DNA from: Citrobacter arsenatis
Lineage (GTDB): Bacteria > Pseudomonadota > Gammaproteobacteria > Enterobacterales > Enterobacteriaceae
Assembly: GCF_004353845.1 (NCBI RefSeq)
Contig: NZ_CP037864.1
Coordinates: forward strand, 310,001-374,000
Direction of reading: 5' to 3'
DNA length: 64,000 bases
The position numbers and the translations under genes are program-made. The notes beneath the pieces were generated by a model. It made no database searches. It saw only the letters and a list, made by a program, of their open reading frames with translations, and was not told where the DNA came from. Positions 12,412 through 22,325 of the stretch are shown here, piece after piece. Numbering within the stretch: the first letter of the stretch is position 1; each line of letters opens with the position of its first letter.

Positions 12412-14193
12412 ATGACGCGTGGCCTGGAATTACTGATTGCTCAGACTATCTTGCAAGGTTTTGACGCCCAGTACGGGCGTTTTCTGGAAGTCACCTCTGG
12501 CGCGCAGCAGCGTTTTGAACATGCCGACTGGCATGCGGTTCAGCAGGCGATGAAAAGCCGTATTCACCTTTACGATCATCACGTAGGTCTGGTGGTGGAG
12601 CAGTTGCGCTGCATTACTGACGGCAAAAGTACCAACGCGGATTTTTTACTTCGCGTGAAAGAGCATTACACCCGGCTTCTGCCGGATTACCCACGCTTCG
12701 AGATTGCGGAGAGTTTCTTTAACTCCGTTTACTGCCGGTTATTTGACCACCGCTCGCTGACTCCCGAGCGGCTGTTTATTTTCAGTTCCCAGCCAGAGCG
12801 CCGTTTTCGCACGATCCCACGCCCGCTGGCGAAAGACTTTTTTCCCGATACCGGCTGGGAGTGGTTGCTAACGCGCGTCCTCAGCGATCTGCCCCTGCGC
12901 CTGCCGTGGCAGAACAAACATCGTGATATCCACTACATCATTGAACACCTGACCGAAACCTTGGGAGCGGATGTACTTCCGGGCTGCCATTTACAGGTGG
13001 CGAACGAACTGTTTTATCGCAACAAGGCCGCCTGGCTGGTCGGGAAGCTGATTACCCCTTCCGGGACGCTGCCGTTTTTACTGCCAATCCACCGAACTGA
13101 CGAAGGCGAATTGTTTGTCGATACCTGTCTGACCACGACAGCAGAGGCGAGTATTGTGTTTGGCTTTGCCCGCTCTTACTTTATGGTTTACGCTCCGCTG
13201 CCCGCGGCGTTAGTGGAGTGGCTGCGCGAGATCCTGCCCGGTAAAACCACCGCCGAATTGTATATGGCGATTGGCTGTCAGAAACACGCGAAGACCGAAA
13301 GTTACCGCGAGTATCTGCTCTATCTCGCCCATTGCGATGAGCAATTTATCGAAGCGCCGGGGATCCGCGGCATGGTGATGCTGGTGTTTACCCTGCCGGG
13401 CTTTGATCGGGTATTCAAAATTATCAAAGACAAATTTGCCCCGCAAAAAGAGATGTCTGCCGCCCACGTCCGCGCCTGTTATCAGCTGGTCAAAGAGCAC
13501 GATCGTGTTGGACGGATGGCTGATACCCAGGAATTCGAGAACTTTGTGCTGGATAAACGGCAAATCGATCCGGCGCTGATGGCGCTGTTATTGCAGGAAG
13601 CCCCGGAAAAAATTACCGATCTTGGCGATCAGATTGTCATTCGCCATCTGTATATCGAACGACGGATGGTGCCGCTGAATATCTGGCTGGAGCAGGTTGA
13701 AGGTCAGCAACTGCGCGATGCCATTGAAGAGTACGGCAACGCTATTCGTCAGCTGGCCGCCGCCAATATTTTCCCCGGCGATATGCTGTTTAAGAACTTC
13801 GGCGTGACCCGTCACGGGCACGTGGTGTTCTACGATTACGATGAAATTTGCTACATGACGGAGGTGAATTTCCGCCATATCCCACCGCCACGCTACCCGG
13901 AAGATGAGATGAGCGCTGAGCCGTGGTACAGCGTATCGCCGGGGGATGTTTTCCCGGAAGAATTTCGTCACTGGCTTTGTGCTGACCCGCGTATCGGGCC
14001 GTTATTTGAAGAGATGCATGCCGACCTGTTCAGCGCCGACTACTGGCGGAGTCTGCAAACGCGGATCCGTGAAGGGCACGTGGAAGACGTTTACGCCTAC
14101 CGTCGTCGGCAGCGGTTCAGCGTGCGTTATGAAACTGACCGTAGACCGGATAAGGCGCTTGCTCCGCCATCCGGCAATGTACGCCGTGCCTGA
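12412..14193 (+). CDS. aceK: Isocitrate dehydrogenase kinase/phosphatase with REP-derived C-terminal tail
   Basis: AceK phosphorylates and dephosphorylates isocitrate dehydrogenase, switching carbon between the TCA cycle and the glyoxylate bypass. The N-terminal regulatory region and the kinase-like C-terminal domain, with the FYDYDEICYM segment, are intact. The protein is 593 residues; E. coli AceK is 578. Colinearity with E. coli ends after RRQRFSVRY (residue 573, nt 14130). The last 20 residues are encoded by a few bases of unique sequence and then the REP element at 14151 onward, replacing the usual short GEMLF-type ending. The tail is rich in Arg and Pro. It lies beyond the catalytic core, so activity is probably kept. 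Confidence 0.95.
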   Translation: MTRGLELLIAQTILQGFDAQYGRFLEVTSGAQQRFEHADWHAVQQAMKSRIHLYDHHVGLVVEQLRCITDGKSTNADFLLRVKEHYTRLLPDYPRFEIAESFFNSVYCRLFDHRSLTPERLFIFSSQPERRFRTIPRPLAKDFFPDTGWEWLLTRVLSDLPLRLPWQNKHRDIHYIIEHLTETLGADVLPGCHLQVANELFYRNKAAWLVGKLITPSGTLPFLLPIHRTDEGELFVDTCLTTTAEASIVFGFARSYFMVYAPLPAALVEWLREILPGKTTAELYMAIGCQKHAKTESYREYLLYLAHCDEQFIEAPGIRGMVMLVFTLPGFDRVFKIIKDKFAPQKEMSAAHVRACYQLVKEHDRVGRMADTQEFENFVLDKRQIDPALMALLLQEAPEKITDLGDQIVIRHLYIERRMVPLNIWLEQVEGQQLRDAIEEYGNAIRQLAAANIFPGDMLFKNFGVTRHGHVVFYDYDEICYMTEVNFRHIPPPRYPEDEMSAEPWYSVSPGDVFPEEFRHWLCADPRIGPLFEEMHADLFSADYWRSLQTRIREGHVEDVYAYRRRQRFSVRYETDRRPDKALAPPSGNVRRA

Positions 14194-14214
14194 TCGCTGC
14201 GCTTATCAGGCCTA
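14151..14214. repeat. REP/BIME overlapping the 3' end of aceK
   Basis: It contains GACCGGATAAGGCG, CGCCATCCGGCA and GCTTATCAGGCCTAC units. The first unit lies inside the aceK reading frame and supplies its last codons and stop. Confidence 0.85.
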
Positions 14215-14216
14215 CC

Positions 14217-14242
14217 GAAAATGCCCCTTTGGGGCATTTTGC
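14217..14242. terminator. Bidirectional terminator between aceK and iclR
   Basis: The symmetrical stem AAAATGCCCC / GGGGCATTTT, with a TTT loop, has A and T tracts on both sides. It would serve both convergent genes. Confidence 0.85.
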
Positions 14243-15067
14243 TTAGCGAAAACCGCCGTAAGCCAGCGTCACTTCTTTCGCCGCTTTGATCGCCATGGCA
14301 CCAAACTCGGTCACGCGATCGTCGGTAATGCGCGAAATCGGCCCTGAAATGGAGATGGCGGCGAACGGCTCGCGGTGCTCGTCATAAATGCACGACGCCA
14401 CACAGCGCAGGCCCAGCGCATGTTCCTCATCATCAAAGGAATAGCCGCGCTTGCGCGTCTGGGCTAAATCCTCTTTCAGATGCACTGGCGACACCAGTGT
14501 GGCGTGTGTATAAGCATGTAGGCCTTTGCGGTGCAGCAGGCCAGTCACTTGTTCTTCGCTCAACTGGGATAAAAACGCCTTACCCGCGCCGGAGGCGTGC
14601 ATCGGCAGTTTGCCGCCGATAGGCGCGGACATGCGCATCAGTTGGGTGCACTGCACCTGGTCGATAATAATGGCCTGATGGTCGCTTTGATCCAGCACGG
14701 CCAGGTTTACCGTCTCACCGGAGTCTTCCATCAGCTTGCGCAGAATCGGATGAACAATCGCCAGCAAATTACGGCTTTGTAAAAAGCTGCTGCCGACGAT
14801 GAACGCATGTGCGCCCACGGCCCAGTGGCCTAATTCGCCCACCTGACGGACAAAACCCTGCTGCTGCATGGTGGTCAACAAACGGTGAGTTGTGGAGTTT
14901 GGCAGGCCGGCCTGCTGCGCCAGCTCGGTTAGCGCCACGCTGCCGTTGGATTCCGCAATCCACTCCAATAGCTTCAGGCCGCGGGTCAGAGACTGAACTT
15001 GCCCGGTTGCAGGCGCAGTAGCAGCGGCGGGTTTTCTACCGCGTTTCGCGGGGATTGTGGCAACCAT
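14243..15067 (-). CDS. iclR: Acetate operon repressor IclR
   Basis: This 274-residue repressor controls aceBAK and its own gene. The winged helix-turn-helix occupies about residues 25-90 (LTELAQQAGLPNSTTHRLL is the recognition region). The C-terminal effector domain (about 100-270), which binds glyoxylate or pyruvate in the family, includes GKLPMHASGAGKAFL. It is convergent with aceK and separated only by a REP element and a terminator; E. coli K-12 carries arpA between the two. An IclR-like site lies upstream, consistent with autoregulation. Confidence 0.97.
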   Translation of the reverse strand: MVATIPAKRGRKPAAATAPATGQVQSLTRGLKLLEWIAESNGSVALTELAQQAGLPNSTTHRLLTTMQQQGFVRQVGELGHWAVGAHAFIVGSSFLQSRNLLAIVHPILRKLMEDSGETVNLAVLDQSDHQAIIIDQVQCTQLMRMSAPIGGKLPMHASGAGKAFLSQLSEEQVTGLLHRKGLHAYTHATLVSPVHLKEDLAQTRKRGYSFDDEEHALGLRCVASCIYDEHREPFAAISISGPISRITDDRVTEFGAMAIKAAKEVTLAYGGFR

Positions 15068-15088
15068 GGCAGACTCCTTTTCTGTATC

Positions 15089-15110
15089 GTGGAAATCATT
15101 TTCGTTTTAT
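15089..15110 (-). promoter_or_regulatory. Probable IclR autoregulatory site
   Basis: TGGAAATCATTTTCGTTTTA resembles the aceB operator (TGGAAATTGTTTTTGATTTT) and lies about 22 nt upstream of the iclR start. Known IclR autorepression supports the call. Confidence 0.5.
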
Positions 15111-15262
15111 TCAATTATAATGCAAGAATTCCTGTACTGATCGGATGAGTGAAGCTGAACATGTCTCATGTTGGTCGTTGCTCTCTTTTCCGCCTCTCAG
15201 GTTTGTGCCAGTATGGCCTGTTGAGTTTTTTTCGGTCTGGTTGAGCGTTGTCGGGAGCGAGT

Positions 15263-18200
15263 GTGAGCAGCAAAGTAGAACAATTACGTCAGCAGTTAAA
15301 TGAACGTATTCTGGTGCTGGACGGCGGTATGGGCACCATGATCCAAGGATATCGCCTGAGCGAAGAGGATTTCCGCGGCGAACGCTTTGCCGACTGGCCG
15401 TGCGATCTGAAAGGCAACAACGACCTGTTGGTGCTCAGCAAACCGGAGGTGATCGCCGCCATTCATAACGCCTACTTTGAGGCGGGCGCGGATATCATCG
15501 AAACCAACACCTTTAACTCCACGACTATCGCCATGGCGGATTACCAGATGGAATCCCTGTCGGCGGAAATCAACTTTACGGCGGCCAAGCTGGCGCGTGC
15601 GGCGGCAGACGAATGGACGGCGCGCACGCCGGAAAAACCGCGCTACGTCGCGGGCGTGCTCGGCCCAACCAACCGTACGGCGTCTATCTCTCCTGACGTT
15701 AACGATCCGGCTTACCGCAACATTACCTTTGATCAGCTGGTGGCCGCCTACCGTGAATCCACCAAAGCGCTGGTGGAAGGCGGCAGTGATCTTATTCTGA
15801 TTGAAACCGTCTTCGATACCCTGAATGCTAAAGCCGCTATTTTCGCGGTTAAAACCGAATTCGAAGCGCTGGGCGTTGAGCTACCGATTATGCTCTCCGG
15901 CACCATCACCGATGCTTCCGGGCGTACGCTCTCTGGGCAGACTACCGAAGCGTTCTACAACTCCCTGCGCCACGCCGATGCGCTGACCTTCGGTCTGAAC
16001 TGTGCCTTAGGTCCGGACGAGCTGCGCCAGTACGTGCAGGAGCTGTCGCGCATTGCCGAATGCTACGTCACCGCGCACCCGAACGCCGGGCTGCCGAACG
16101 CCTTCGGTGAGTACGATCTCGATGCCGACACCATGGCGGCGCAGATTCGCGAGTGGGCTGAGGCCGGTTTCCTGAATATCGTCGGCGGCTGCTGCGGCAC
16201 CACTCCGGAACACATCGCCGCCATGAGCCGCGCGGTGGATGGCTTGCCGCCGCGCCGCTTGCCGGAAATCCCGGTTGCCTGCCGCCTGTCCGGCCTTGAG
16301 CCGCTGAATATTGGCGACGACAGCCTGTTTGTGAACGTCGGCGAGCGTACCAACGTCACCGGTTCGGCGAAATTTAAGCGCCTGATCAAAGAAGAGAAAT
16401 ACAGCGAAGCGCTGGATGTCGCCCGCCAGCAGGTGGAAAGCGGCGCGCAGATTATTGATATCAACATGGATGAAGGGATGCTCGACGCCGAAGCGGCAAT
16501 GGTGCGTTTCCTCAACCTGATCGCCGGTGAGCCGGATATCGCCCGCGTACCGATTATGATCGACTCCTCGAAATGGGAGGTTATCGAAAAAGGGCTGAAG
16601 TGCATTCAGGGTAAAGGCATCGTTAACTCCATCTCGATGAAAGAGGGTGTTGAGATCTTTATCCATCACGCGAAGCTGCTGCGCCGCTACGGTGCCGCCG
16701 TGGTGGTGATGGCTTTTGACGAGCAGGGGCAGGCCGACACTCGCGCGCGTAAAATCGAGATTTGCCGTCGCGCCTACAAGATTCTAACTGAAGAGGTGGG
16801 CTTCCCGCCGGAAGACATCATCTTCGATCCGAACATCTTTGCCGTCGCAACCGGTATTGATGAACACAACAACTACGCACAGGACTTTATCGGCGCCTGT
16901 GAAGACATCAAACGCGAACTGCCGCATGCGCTGATCTCCGGCGGCGTCTCTAACGTTTCATTCTCATTCCGTGGTAACGACCCGGTACGTGAAGCCATTC
17001 ACGCGGTATTCCTCTACTACGCCATTCGCAACGGCATGGACATGGGGATCGTCAACGCCGGACAGCTGGCAATTTACGACGACCTGCCCGCCGAGCTGCG
17101 AGATGCGGTTGAAGATGTGATCCTTAACCGCCGTGACGATGGCACTGAACGACTGCTGGAGCTGGCTGAGAAATATCGCGGCAGTAAAACCGACGACACG
17201 GCGAATGCCCAGATGGCAGAGTGGCGCACCTGGGACGTGAAAAAGCGCCTCGAATACTCGCTGGTGAAAGGTATTACCGAGTTTATTGAGCTGGATACCG
17301 AAGAGGCGCGCCAGCAGGCTACGCGCCCGATCGAGGTTATTGAAGGACCGCTGATGGACGGCATGAACGTGGTCGGCGACCTGTTCGGTGAGGGCAAAAT
17401 GTTCCTGCCGCAGGTGGTGAAATCCGCCCGCGTGATGAAGCAGGCGGTGGCGTACCTCGAACCCTACATTGAGGCCAGCAAAGAGAAAGGCTCCAGCAAT
17501 GGCAAGATGGTCATCGCGACCGTGAAGGGCGATGTGCACGATATCGGCAAAAACATCGTCGGCGTGGTGCTGCAATGCAACAACTACGAAATCGTCGATC
17601 TTGGCGTGATGGTGCCCGCGGAGAAAATCCTCAGAACGGCGCGTGAAGTGAATGCCGACTTGATCGGTCTTTCCGGGCTGATTACCCCGTCGCTGGACGA
17701 AATGGTCAACGTGGCGAAAGAGATGGAGCGTCAGGGCTTCACTATTCCACTGCTGATTGGCGGCGCGACCACCTCAAAAGCGCACACCGCGGTGAAAATT
17801 GAGCAGAACTACAGCGGTCCGACGGTTTACGTGCAGAACGCCTCGCGTACCGTTGGCGTCGTGGCTGCGCTGCTCTCTGACACCCAGCGTGATGACTTTG
17901 TCGCCCGTACGCGTAAAGAGTATGAAACCGTACGTATCCAGCATGCGCGCAAGAAACCGCGTACCCCGCCGGTGACGCTGGCCGCCGCGCGTGAAAACGA
18001 TCTGGCCTTCGACTGGGAAAACTACACGCCGCCGGTGGCGCACCGACTGGGCGTGCAGGAAGTTGAAGCCAGCATCGAAACGCTGCGCAACTACATTGAC
18101 TGGACGCCGTTCTTTATGACCTGGTCGCTGGCCGGGAAATATCCACGCATTCTTGAAGATGAGGTGGTAGGAGAAGAGGCGAAGCGCCTGTTCAAAGACG

Positions 18201-18946
18201 CCAACGACATGCTGGATAAACTCAGCGCTGAGAAGACCCTGAACCCGCGCGGCGTGGTGGGTTTATTCCCGGCCAACCGCGTGGGTGATGACATCGAGAT
18301 TTACCGTGACGAGACGCGTACGCACGTCATCAACGTGAGTCATCACCTGCGCCAGCAGACGGAAAAAGTCGGTTTCGCCAACTACTGCCTGTCTGACTTT
18401 GTTGCGCCGAAACTGAGCGGCAAAGCGGATTACATCGGTGCCTTTGCGGTTACCGGCGGTCTGGAGGAAGATGCGCTGGCGGACGCCTTCGAAGCCCAGC
18501 ACGACGACTACAACAAGATTATGGTGAAAGCGATAGCCGATCGTCTGGCGGAAGCGTTCGCGGAATATCTGCACGAGCGCGTGCGTAAAGTTTACTGGGG
18601 CTATGCGGCGAATGAGAATCTCAGTAACGAGGAGCTGATCCGCGAAAACTACCAAGGAATCCGCCCAGCGCCGGGCTATCCGGCGTGCCCGGAACACACT
18701 GAAAAGGCCACCATCTGGGAGCTGCTGGACGTAGAGGCGCACACCGGGATGAAGCTCACCGAATCCTTCGCCATGTGGCCAGGCGCGTCGGTCTCTGGCT
18801 GGTATTTCAGTCATCCGGACAGCAAGTACTACGCCGTGGCGCAAATCCAGCGCGATCAGGTTGAAGATTATGCCTTACGTAAAGGCATGAGCGTGGCGGA
18901 AGTCGAACGTTGGTTAGCGCCAAACCTCGGCTACGACGCTGACTAA
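15263..18946 (+). CDS. metH: Cobalamin-dependent methionine synthase
   Basis: This enzyme transfers a methyl group from methyl-tetrahydrofolate through methylcobalamin to homocysteine. It is 1227 residues from a GTG start (VSSKVEQLRQQ) with GGGAG about 6 nt upstream, the E. coli-like start; a TTG five codons earlier is less likely. Domains in order: homocysteine-binding barrel (about 1-325, zinc ligands in LNCALGP and GGCCGTT), pterin-binding (about 350-620), B12 cap and B12-binding (about 650-890, His ligand in DVHDIGKN), and the C-terminal AdoMet reactivation domain. All are intact. The gene ends in a strong terminator. Confidence 0.98.
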   Translation: MSSKVEQLRQQLNERILVLDGGMGTMIQGYRLSEEDFRGERFADWPCDLKGNNDLLVLSKPEVIAAIHNAYFEAGADIIETNTFNSTTIAMADYQMESLSAEINFTAAKLARAAADEWTARTPEKPRYVAGVLGPTNRTASISPDVNDPAYRNITFDQLVAAYRESTKALVEGGSDLILIETVFDTLNAKAAIFAVKTEFEALGVELPIMLSGTITDASGRTLSGQTTEAFYNSLRHADALTFGLNCALGPDELRQYVQELSRIAECYVTAHPNAGLPNAFGEYDLDADTMAAQIREWAEAGFLNIVGGCCGTTPEHIAAMSRAVDGLPPRRLPEIPVACRLSGLEPLNIGDDSLFVNVGERTNVTGSAKFKRLIKEEKYSEALDVARQQVESGAQIIDINMDEGMLDAEAAMVRFLNLIAGEPDIARVPIMIDSSKWEVIEKGLKCIQGKGIVNSISMKEGVEIFIHHAKLLRRYGAAVVVMAFDEQGQADTRARKIEICRRAYKILTEEVGFPPEDIIFDPNIFAVATGIDEHNNYAQDFIGACEDIKRELPHALISGGVSNVSFSFRGNDPVREAIHAVFLYYAIRNGMDMGIVNAGQLAIYDDLPAELRDAVEDVILNRRDDGTERLLELAEKYRGSKTDDTANAQMAEWRTWDVKKRLEYSLVKGITEFIELDTEEARQQATRPIEVIEGPLMDGMNVVGDLFGEGKMFLPQVVKSARVMKQAVAYLEPYIEASKEKGSSNGKMVIATVKGDVHDIGKNIVGVVLQCNNYEIVDLGVMVPAEKILRTAREVNADLIGLSGLITPSLDEMVNVAKEMERQGFTIPLLIGGATTSKAHTAVKIEQNYSGPTVYVQNASRTVGVVAALLSDTQRDDFVARTRKEYETVRIQHARKKPRTPPVTLAAARENDLAFDWENYTPPVAHRLGVQEVEASIETLRNYIDWTPFFMTWSLAGKYPRILEDEVVGEEAKRLFKDANDMLDKLSAEKTLNPRGVVGLFPANRVGDDIEIYRDETRTHVINVSHHLRQQTEKVGFANYCLSDFVAPKLSGKADYIGAFAVTGGLEEDALADAFEAQHDDYNKIMVKAIADRLAEAFAEYLHERVRKVYWGYAANENLSNEELIRENYQGIRPAPGYPACPEHTEKATIWELLDVEAHTGMKLTESFAMWPGASVSGWYFSHPDSKYYAVAQIQRDQVEDYALRKGMSVAEVERWLAPNLGYDAD

Positions 18947-18977
18947 TTCACAAAACTGTCATCTTTATTTACAACAA

Positions 18978-19012
18978 ACAGGGCACTCAATGAGTGCCCT
19001 GTCTCTTTATTA
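18978..19012 (+). terminator. metH terminator
   Basis: A perfect stem ACAGGGCACTCA / TGAGTGCCCTGT is followed by CTCTTTATTA. The T tract is interrupted but the stem is strong. Confidence 0.8.
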
Positions 19013-19050
19013 CGTTTAAACCCTTATACTGAAAGAACGTTCATCGGTAG

Positions 19051-19104
19051 TGCTTGCCGGATGGCACATTTTTGTAGGCCTGATAAGCGTAGCGCCATCA
19101 GGCG
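19051..19104. repeat. REP pair upstream of yjbB
   Basis: Units TGCCGGATGGCA and GTAGGCCTGATAAGCG...CATCAGGC lie between metH and yjbB. Confidence 0.8.
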
Positions 19105-19159
19105 GTATGTCATTGCTATGAACCTCAGGAACATATAACGATAAGGAGAACCTGATTCC

Positions 19160-20791
19160 GTGTTAACTCTGTTACACCTGCTTTCTGCCGTCGCGATGCT
19201 GGTTTGGGGTACGCATATTGTGCGTACCGGCGTGATGCGTGTCTTCGGCGCCCGCTTGCGTACCGTTCTCAGCCGTAGCGTTGAAAAGAAGCCGCTCGCC
19301 TTTTGTGCGGGTATCGGCGTGACGGCGCTGGTACAAAGCAGCAACGCCACCACCATGCTGGTCACTTCGTTTGTCGCACAAGATCTCGTGGCGCTTACCC
19401 CTGCGCTGGTGATTGTACTCGGCGCCGACGTGGGGACCGCGCTGATGGCGCGTATCCTGACCTTCGATCTCTCCTGGCTGTCGCCACTGCTGATTTTTAT
19501 CGGCGTGATCTTCTTTCTCGGTCGCAAACAGTCTCGCGTGGGGCAACTGGGGCGGGTTGGCATTGGGCTGGGGTTGATTTTACTGGCGCTGGAGTTGATT
19601 GTGCAGGCGGTAACGCCGATCACCCAGGCGAACGGCGTACAGGTTATTTTCGCCTCGCTGACCGGCGATATCATGCTCGATGCGCTGATTGGCGCGATGT
19701 TTGCGATTATCAGTTACTCCAGCCTGGCGGCGGTGCTGCTGACGGCCACGCTGACTGCCGCGGGGATTATTTCGTTCCCGGTGGCGTTGTGTCTGGTGAT
19801 TGGTGCCAACCTTGGCTCCGGCCTGCTGGCGATGCTTAATAACAGCGCCGCTAACGCCGCCGCCCGTCGTGTGGCGCTCGGTAGCCTGCTTTTTAAGCTG
19901 GTGGGCAGCCTGATTATCCTGCCGTTCGTTCATCCGCTGGCCAATCTGATGGATGAACTGCCGCTGCCAAAATCGGAACTGGTTATCTACTTCCACGTTT
20001 TCTACAACCTGGTGCGCTGCGTAGCGATGGTACCGTTCGCCGAACCGATGGCGCGTTTTTGTAAGCGCATCATCCGCGATGAGCCGGAGCTTGATGGACA
20101 TCTGAAACCCAAACATCTGGACGTCAGCGCGCTGGATACGCCAACGCTCGCTCTGGCCAATGCCGCCCGTGAAGCTTTGCGCATTGGCGACGCGATGGAG
20201 CAGATGATGGACGGGCTGAAGAAGGTGATGCACGGCGAGCCGCGTGAAGAGAAAGAGCTGCGCAGGATGGCGGACGACATCAACGTGCTGTATACCGCAA
20301 TTAAGCTCTATCTGGCGCGGATGCCAAAGGATGAGCTGGCGGAAGAGGAATCACGCCGTTGGGCGGAGATTATCGAAATGTCGCTCAACCTCGAGCAAGC
20401 TTCCGATATTGTCGAACGTATGGGCAGCGAGATAGCCGATAAGTCGCTGGCCGCCCGCCGGGCATTCTCGGTAGAAGGGCTGAAAGAGCTGGATGCGCTC
20501 TACGATCAGTTGCTCAGCAATCTGCAACTGGCGATGTCGGTGTTCTTCTCCGGAGATGTGACCAGCGCCCGTCGTCTGCGCCGCAGCAAGCACCGATTCC
20601 GTATTCTCAACCGCCGTTATTCGCATGCGCACGTTGACCGTCTGCATCAGCAGAACGTACAGAGCATCGAGACCAGCTCCTTGCACCTGGCGCTGCTGGG
20701 TGACATGCAGCGTCTGAACTCGCTGTTTTGCTCTGTGGCTTACAGCGTGCTGGAACAGCCGGATGAAGACGATGAGCGGGATGATTACTAA
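19160..20791 (+). CDS. yjbB: Na+/phosphate cotransporter-family protein with PhoU-like domain
   Basis: This 543-residue inner-membrane protein is close to E. coli YjbB. The N-terminal half carries the duplicated Na/Pi-cotransporter repeats, including the QSSNATTMLVTSF signature near residue 60 and a second half-site around YSSLAAVLLTATLTAAG. The cytoplasmic C-terminal third (about 340-530) is a PhoU-like helical region. E. coli YjbB is reported to export phosphate. The start is GTG with AAGGAG upstream. It stands alone between REP elements. Confidence 0.92.
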   Translation: MLTLLHLLSAVAMLVWGTHIVRTGVMRVFGARLRTVLSRSVEKKPLAFCAGIGVTALVQSSNATTMLVTSFVAQDLVALTPALVIVLGADVGTALMARILTFDLSWLSPLLIFIGVIFFLGRKQSRVGQLGRVGIGLGLILLALELIVQAVTPITQANGVQVIFASLTGDIMLDALIGAMFAIISYSSLAAVLLTATLTAAGIISFPVALCLVIGANLGSGLLAMLNNSAANAAARRVALGSLLFKLVGSLIILPFVHPLANLMDELPLPKSELVIYFHVFYNLVRCVAMVPFAEPMARFCKRIIRDEPELDGHLKPKHLDVSALDTPTLALANAAREALRIGDAMEQMMDGLKKVMHGEPREEKELRRMADDINVLYTAIKLYLARMPKDELAEEESRRWAEIIEMSLNLEQASDIVERMGSEIADKSLAARRAFSVEGLKELDALYDQLLSNLQLAMSVFFSGDVTSARRLRRSKHRFRILNRRYSHAHVDRLHQQNVQSIETSSLHLALLGDMQRLNSLFCSVAYSVLEQPDEDDERDDY

Positions 20792-20807
20792 CGAGGACAG
20801 GTGAAAT

Positions 20808-20911
20808 GTTGCCCGGTGGCGCTGATGCTTTCCGGGCCTACGGATAACCGTCAATGTTGTCGTCAGCCTTGTAGGCCGGATAAGGCGTTTACGCCGCCAT
20901 CCGGCATCAGA
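20808..20911. repeat. BIME between yjbB and pepE
   Basis: Alternating REP units (TGCCCGGTGGCGCTGATGC, GTAGGCCGGATAAGGCG, CGCCATCCGGCA) lie between the 3' ends of two convergent genes. Confidence 0.88.
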
Positions 20912-20922
20912 CAACAAATCAA

Positions 20923-21612
20923 CTAAAAGCAGTGGCCTGCTTCAACGGCAACCGCCTCTTCACCCGCTTTAAAGATATATGTGGTGTTCGGGCCGCCGAG
21001 CACGGATTGACCGTTACTCACCTTAATCCAGTTACCTTCCGGCAAGCCTATTACTGTCAGCTCTGGCGCCACCACCAGCAGTTCGCGAATACGCTGTTCA
21101 CGCGTTTCGCCTTTATGGCCTTCCGGCAGCGCGTTGGTGAAGTGCGGGTTAATCTGCAGCGGGAAAAGACCCAGCGCATCAAAGCCTTTTGGATCGACAA
21201 TCGGCATGTCGTTGGTGGTGCGGATGGTCTGGCAGGCAAGGTTAGAGCCCGCGCTCCAGCCGATATACAGTGCACCGCGTTTGACGACATCCACAATCGG
21301 TGCCAGCAGTCCGCGCTCGCGGCTTTCTTTCAGCAACTGGAAGGTGTTACCCCCGCCGACAATCACCAGCTCTGCGTTTTCAATGGCGGTAATCGGATCG
21401 GCAACGGAATGAATGCCCGTAACGTTTACACCCATTGGTGCAAAGATGGCTGCCGTTTTCGCCGTGTACTCATCCCAGGTTTGCGTCACGCCAGCGAACG
21501 GAATAAACACCGCCGTGCGGCGACCATTCAATTGCTCTGCGATCAGTGGCAGCGCATGTTCCATCCAGCCTTTGCCCGGCAGCGTCGAGTTACTTAATAA
21601 AAGCAGTTCCAT
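20923..21612 (-). CDS. pepE: Alpha-aspartyl dipeptidase (peptidase E)
   Basis: A cytoplasmic serine peptidase of family S51 that hydrolyses Asp-X dipeptides. The protein is 229 residues from the second of two adjacent ATGs, the one better spaced from the GGAGA upstream and matching E. coli. The nucleophile motif GWSAGSN places the catalytic serine near residue 120; INPHFTNALP carries the candidate histidine. It is monocistronic and convergent with yjbB. Confidence 0.96.
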   Translation of the reverse strand: MELLLLSNSTLPGKGWMEHALPLIAEQLNGRRTAVFIPFAGVTQTWDEYTAKTAAIFAPMGVNVTGIHSVADPITAIENAELVIVGGGNTFQLLKESRERGLLAPIVDVVKRGALYIGWSAGSNLACQTIRTTNDMPIVDPKGFDALGLFPLQINPHFTNALPEGHKGETREQRIRELLVVAPELTVIGLPEGNWIKVSNGQSVLGGPNTTYIFKAGEEAVAVEAGHCF

Positions 21613-21821
21613 CATTTCTCCATGTAATCAGAAAATTACAAACCGCGCTAATGCTACCACTATCAGCCTAACGCCTTACTGATATGGCTCACGATGTTGG
21701 AGATGAGGCCTGGAAAGCGCCTCGCAATAATACGTAGTGGGCCTGCATGCTACAGTGGTGAAAAGCGGAACGGGTTAATCACAACCCCATGTCGGAAAAG
21801 CCCGTTCAGACTTAACAACGA

Positions 21822-22241
21822 TCAAGCTATTGAAACAGCGTCCTTTTGCGTCGTGGCAAACGCCAGTCCTTCGTCCTCCCAGCCTTTAATACCACCAATC
21901 ATTATTTTCACCGGTCGACCTAGCTGCGCCAACTTCAGCGCCGCGCGATCGGCCCCGTTACAGTGTGGGCCAGCGCAATAGACGACAAACAGTGTGTCGT
22001 GGGACCATTTGTTTAGGGACTCCGTATTTATCAGACGATGAGGAAGATGAATCGCGCCAGGAATATGGCAAAGGGAAAAACTCTCTGCGCTACCCACCAC
22101 ATGTAGCAGTACAAAATCTTTGTCGCCAGCAGCCATTGCGCAATGTACGTCAGAACAATCCGTCTCCATACTCAGACGTTGCTGGAAATGGGCTATGGCT
22201 TGTGCAGGTGAAGCGGCTGGAATATCTGTTACGGTACTCAT
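21822..22241 (-). CDS. Single-domain rhodanese-like protein
   Basis: A 139-residue protein with one rhodanese domain: HVVGSAESFSLCHIPGAIHLP is the central CH2A/CH2B region, and the active-site loop YCAGPHCNGAD carries the cysteine that would hold a persulfide. IGGIKGWEDEGL is the usual C-terminal segment. The predicted activity is sulfurtransferase or phosphatase-like, and the substrate is unknown. It diverges from the ftrA-type regulator 84 nt away, the pairing seen for such genes, so it is probably a target of that regulator. It is not at this place in E. coli K-12. Confidence 0.85.
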   Translation of the reverse strand: MSTVTDIPAASPAQAIAHFQQRLSMETDCSDVHCAMAAGDKDFVLLHVVGSAESFSLCHIPGAIHLPHRLINTESLNKWSHDTLFVVYCAGPHCNGADRAALKLAQLGRPVKIMIGGIKGWEDEGLAFATTQKDAVSIA

Positions 22242-22325
22242 AGTGTTGTTTTCTCTTGTGGTGAAATCAGTTGTTGTGTTACCTCTTATCTCATCAAAAA
22301 TTTAACCTCGAAACACCCTCTGACC

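Noticed and set aside
22242..22325. Specific FtrA operator in the divergent gap
   Set aside because: Several imperfect repeats can be drawn, but none is convincing without comparison to related loci.
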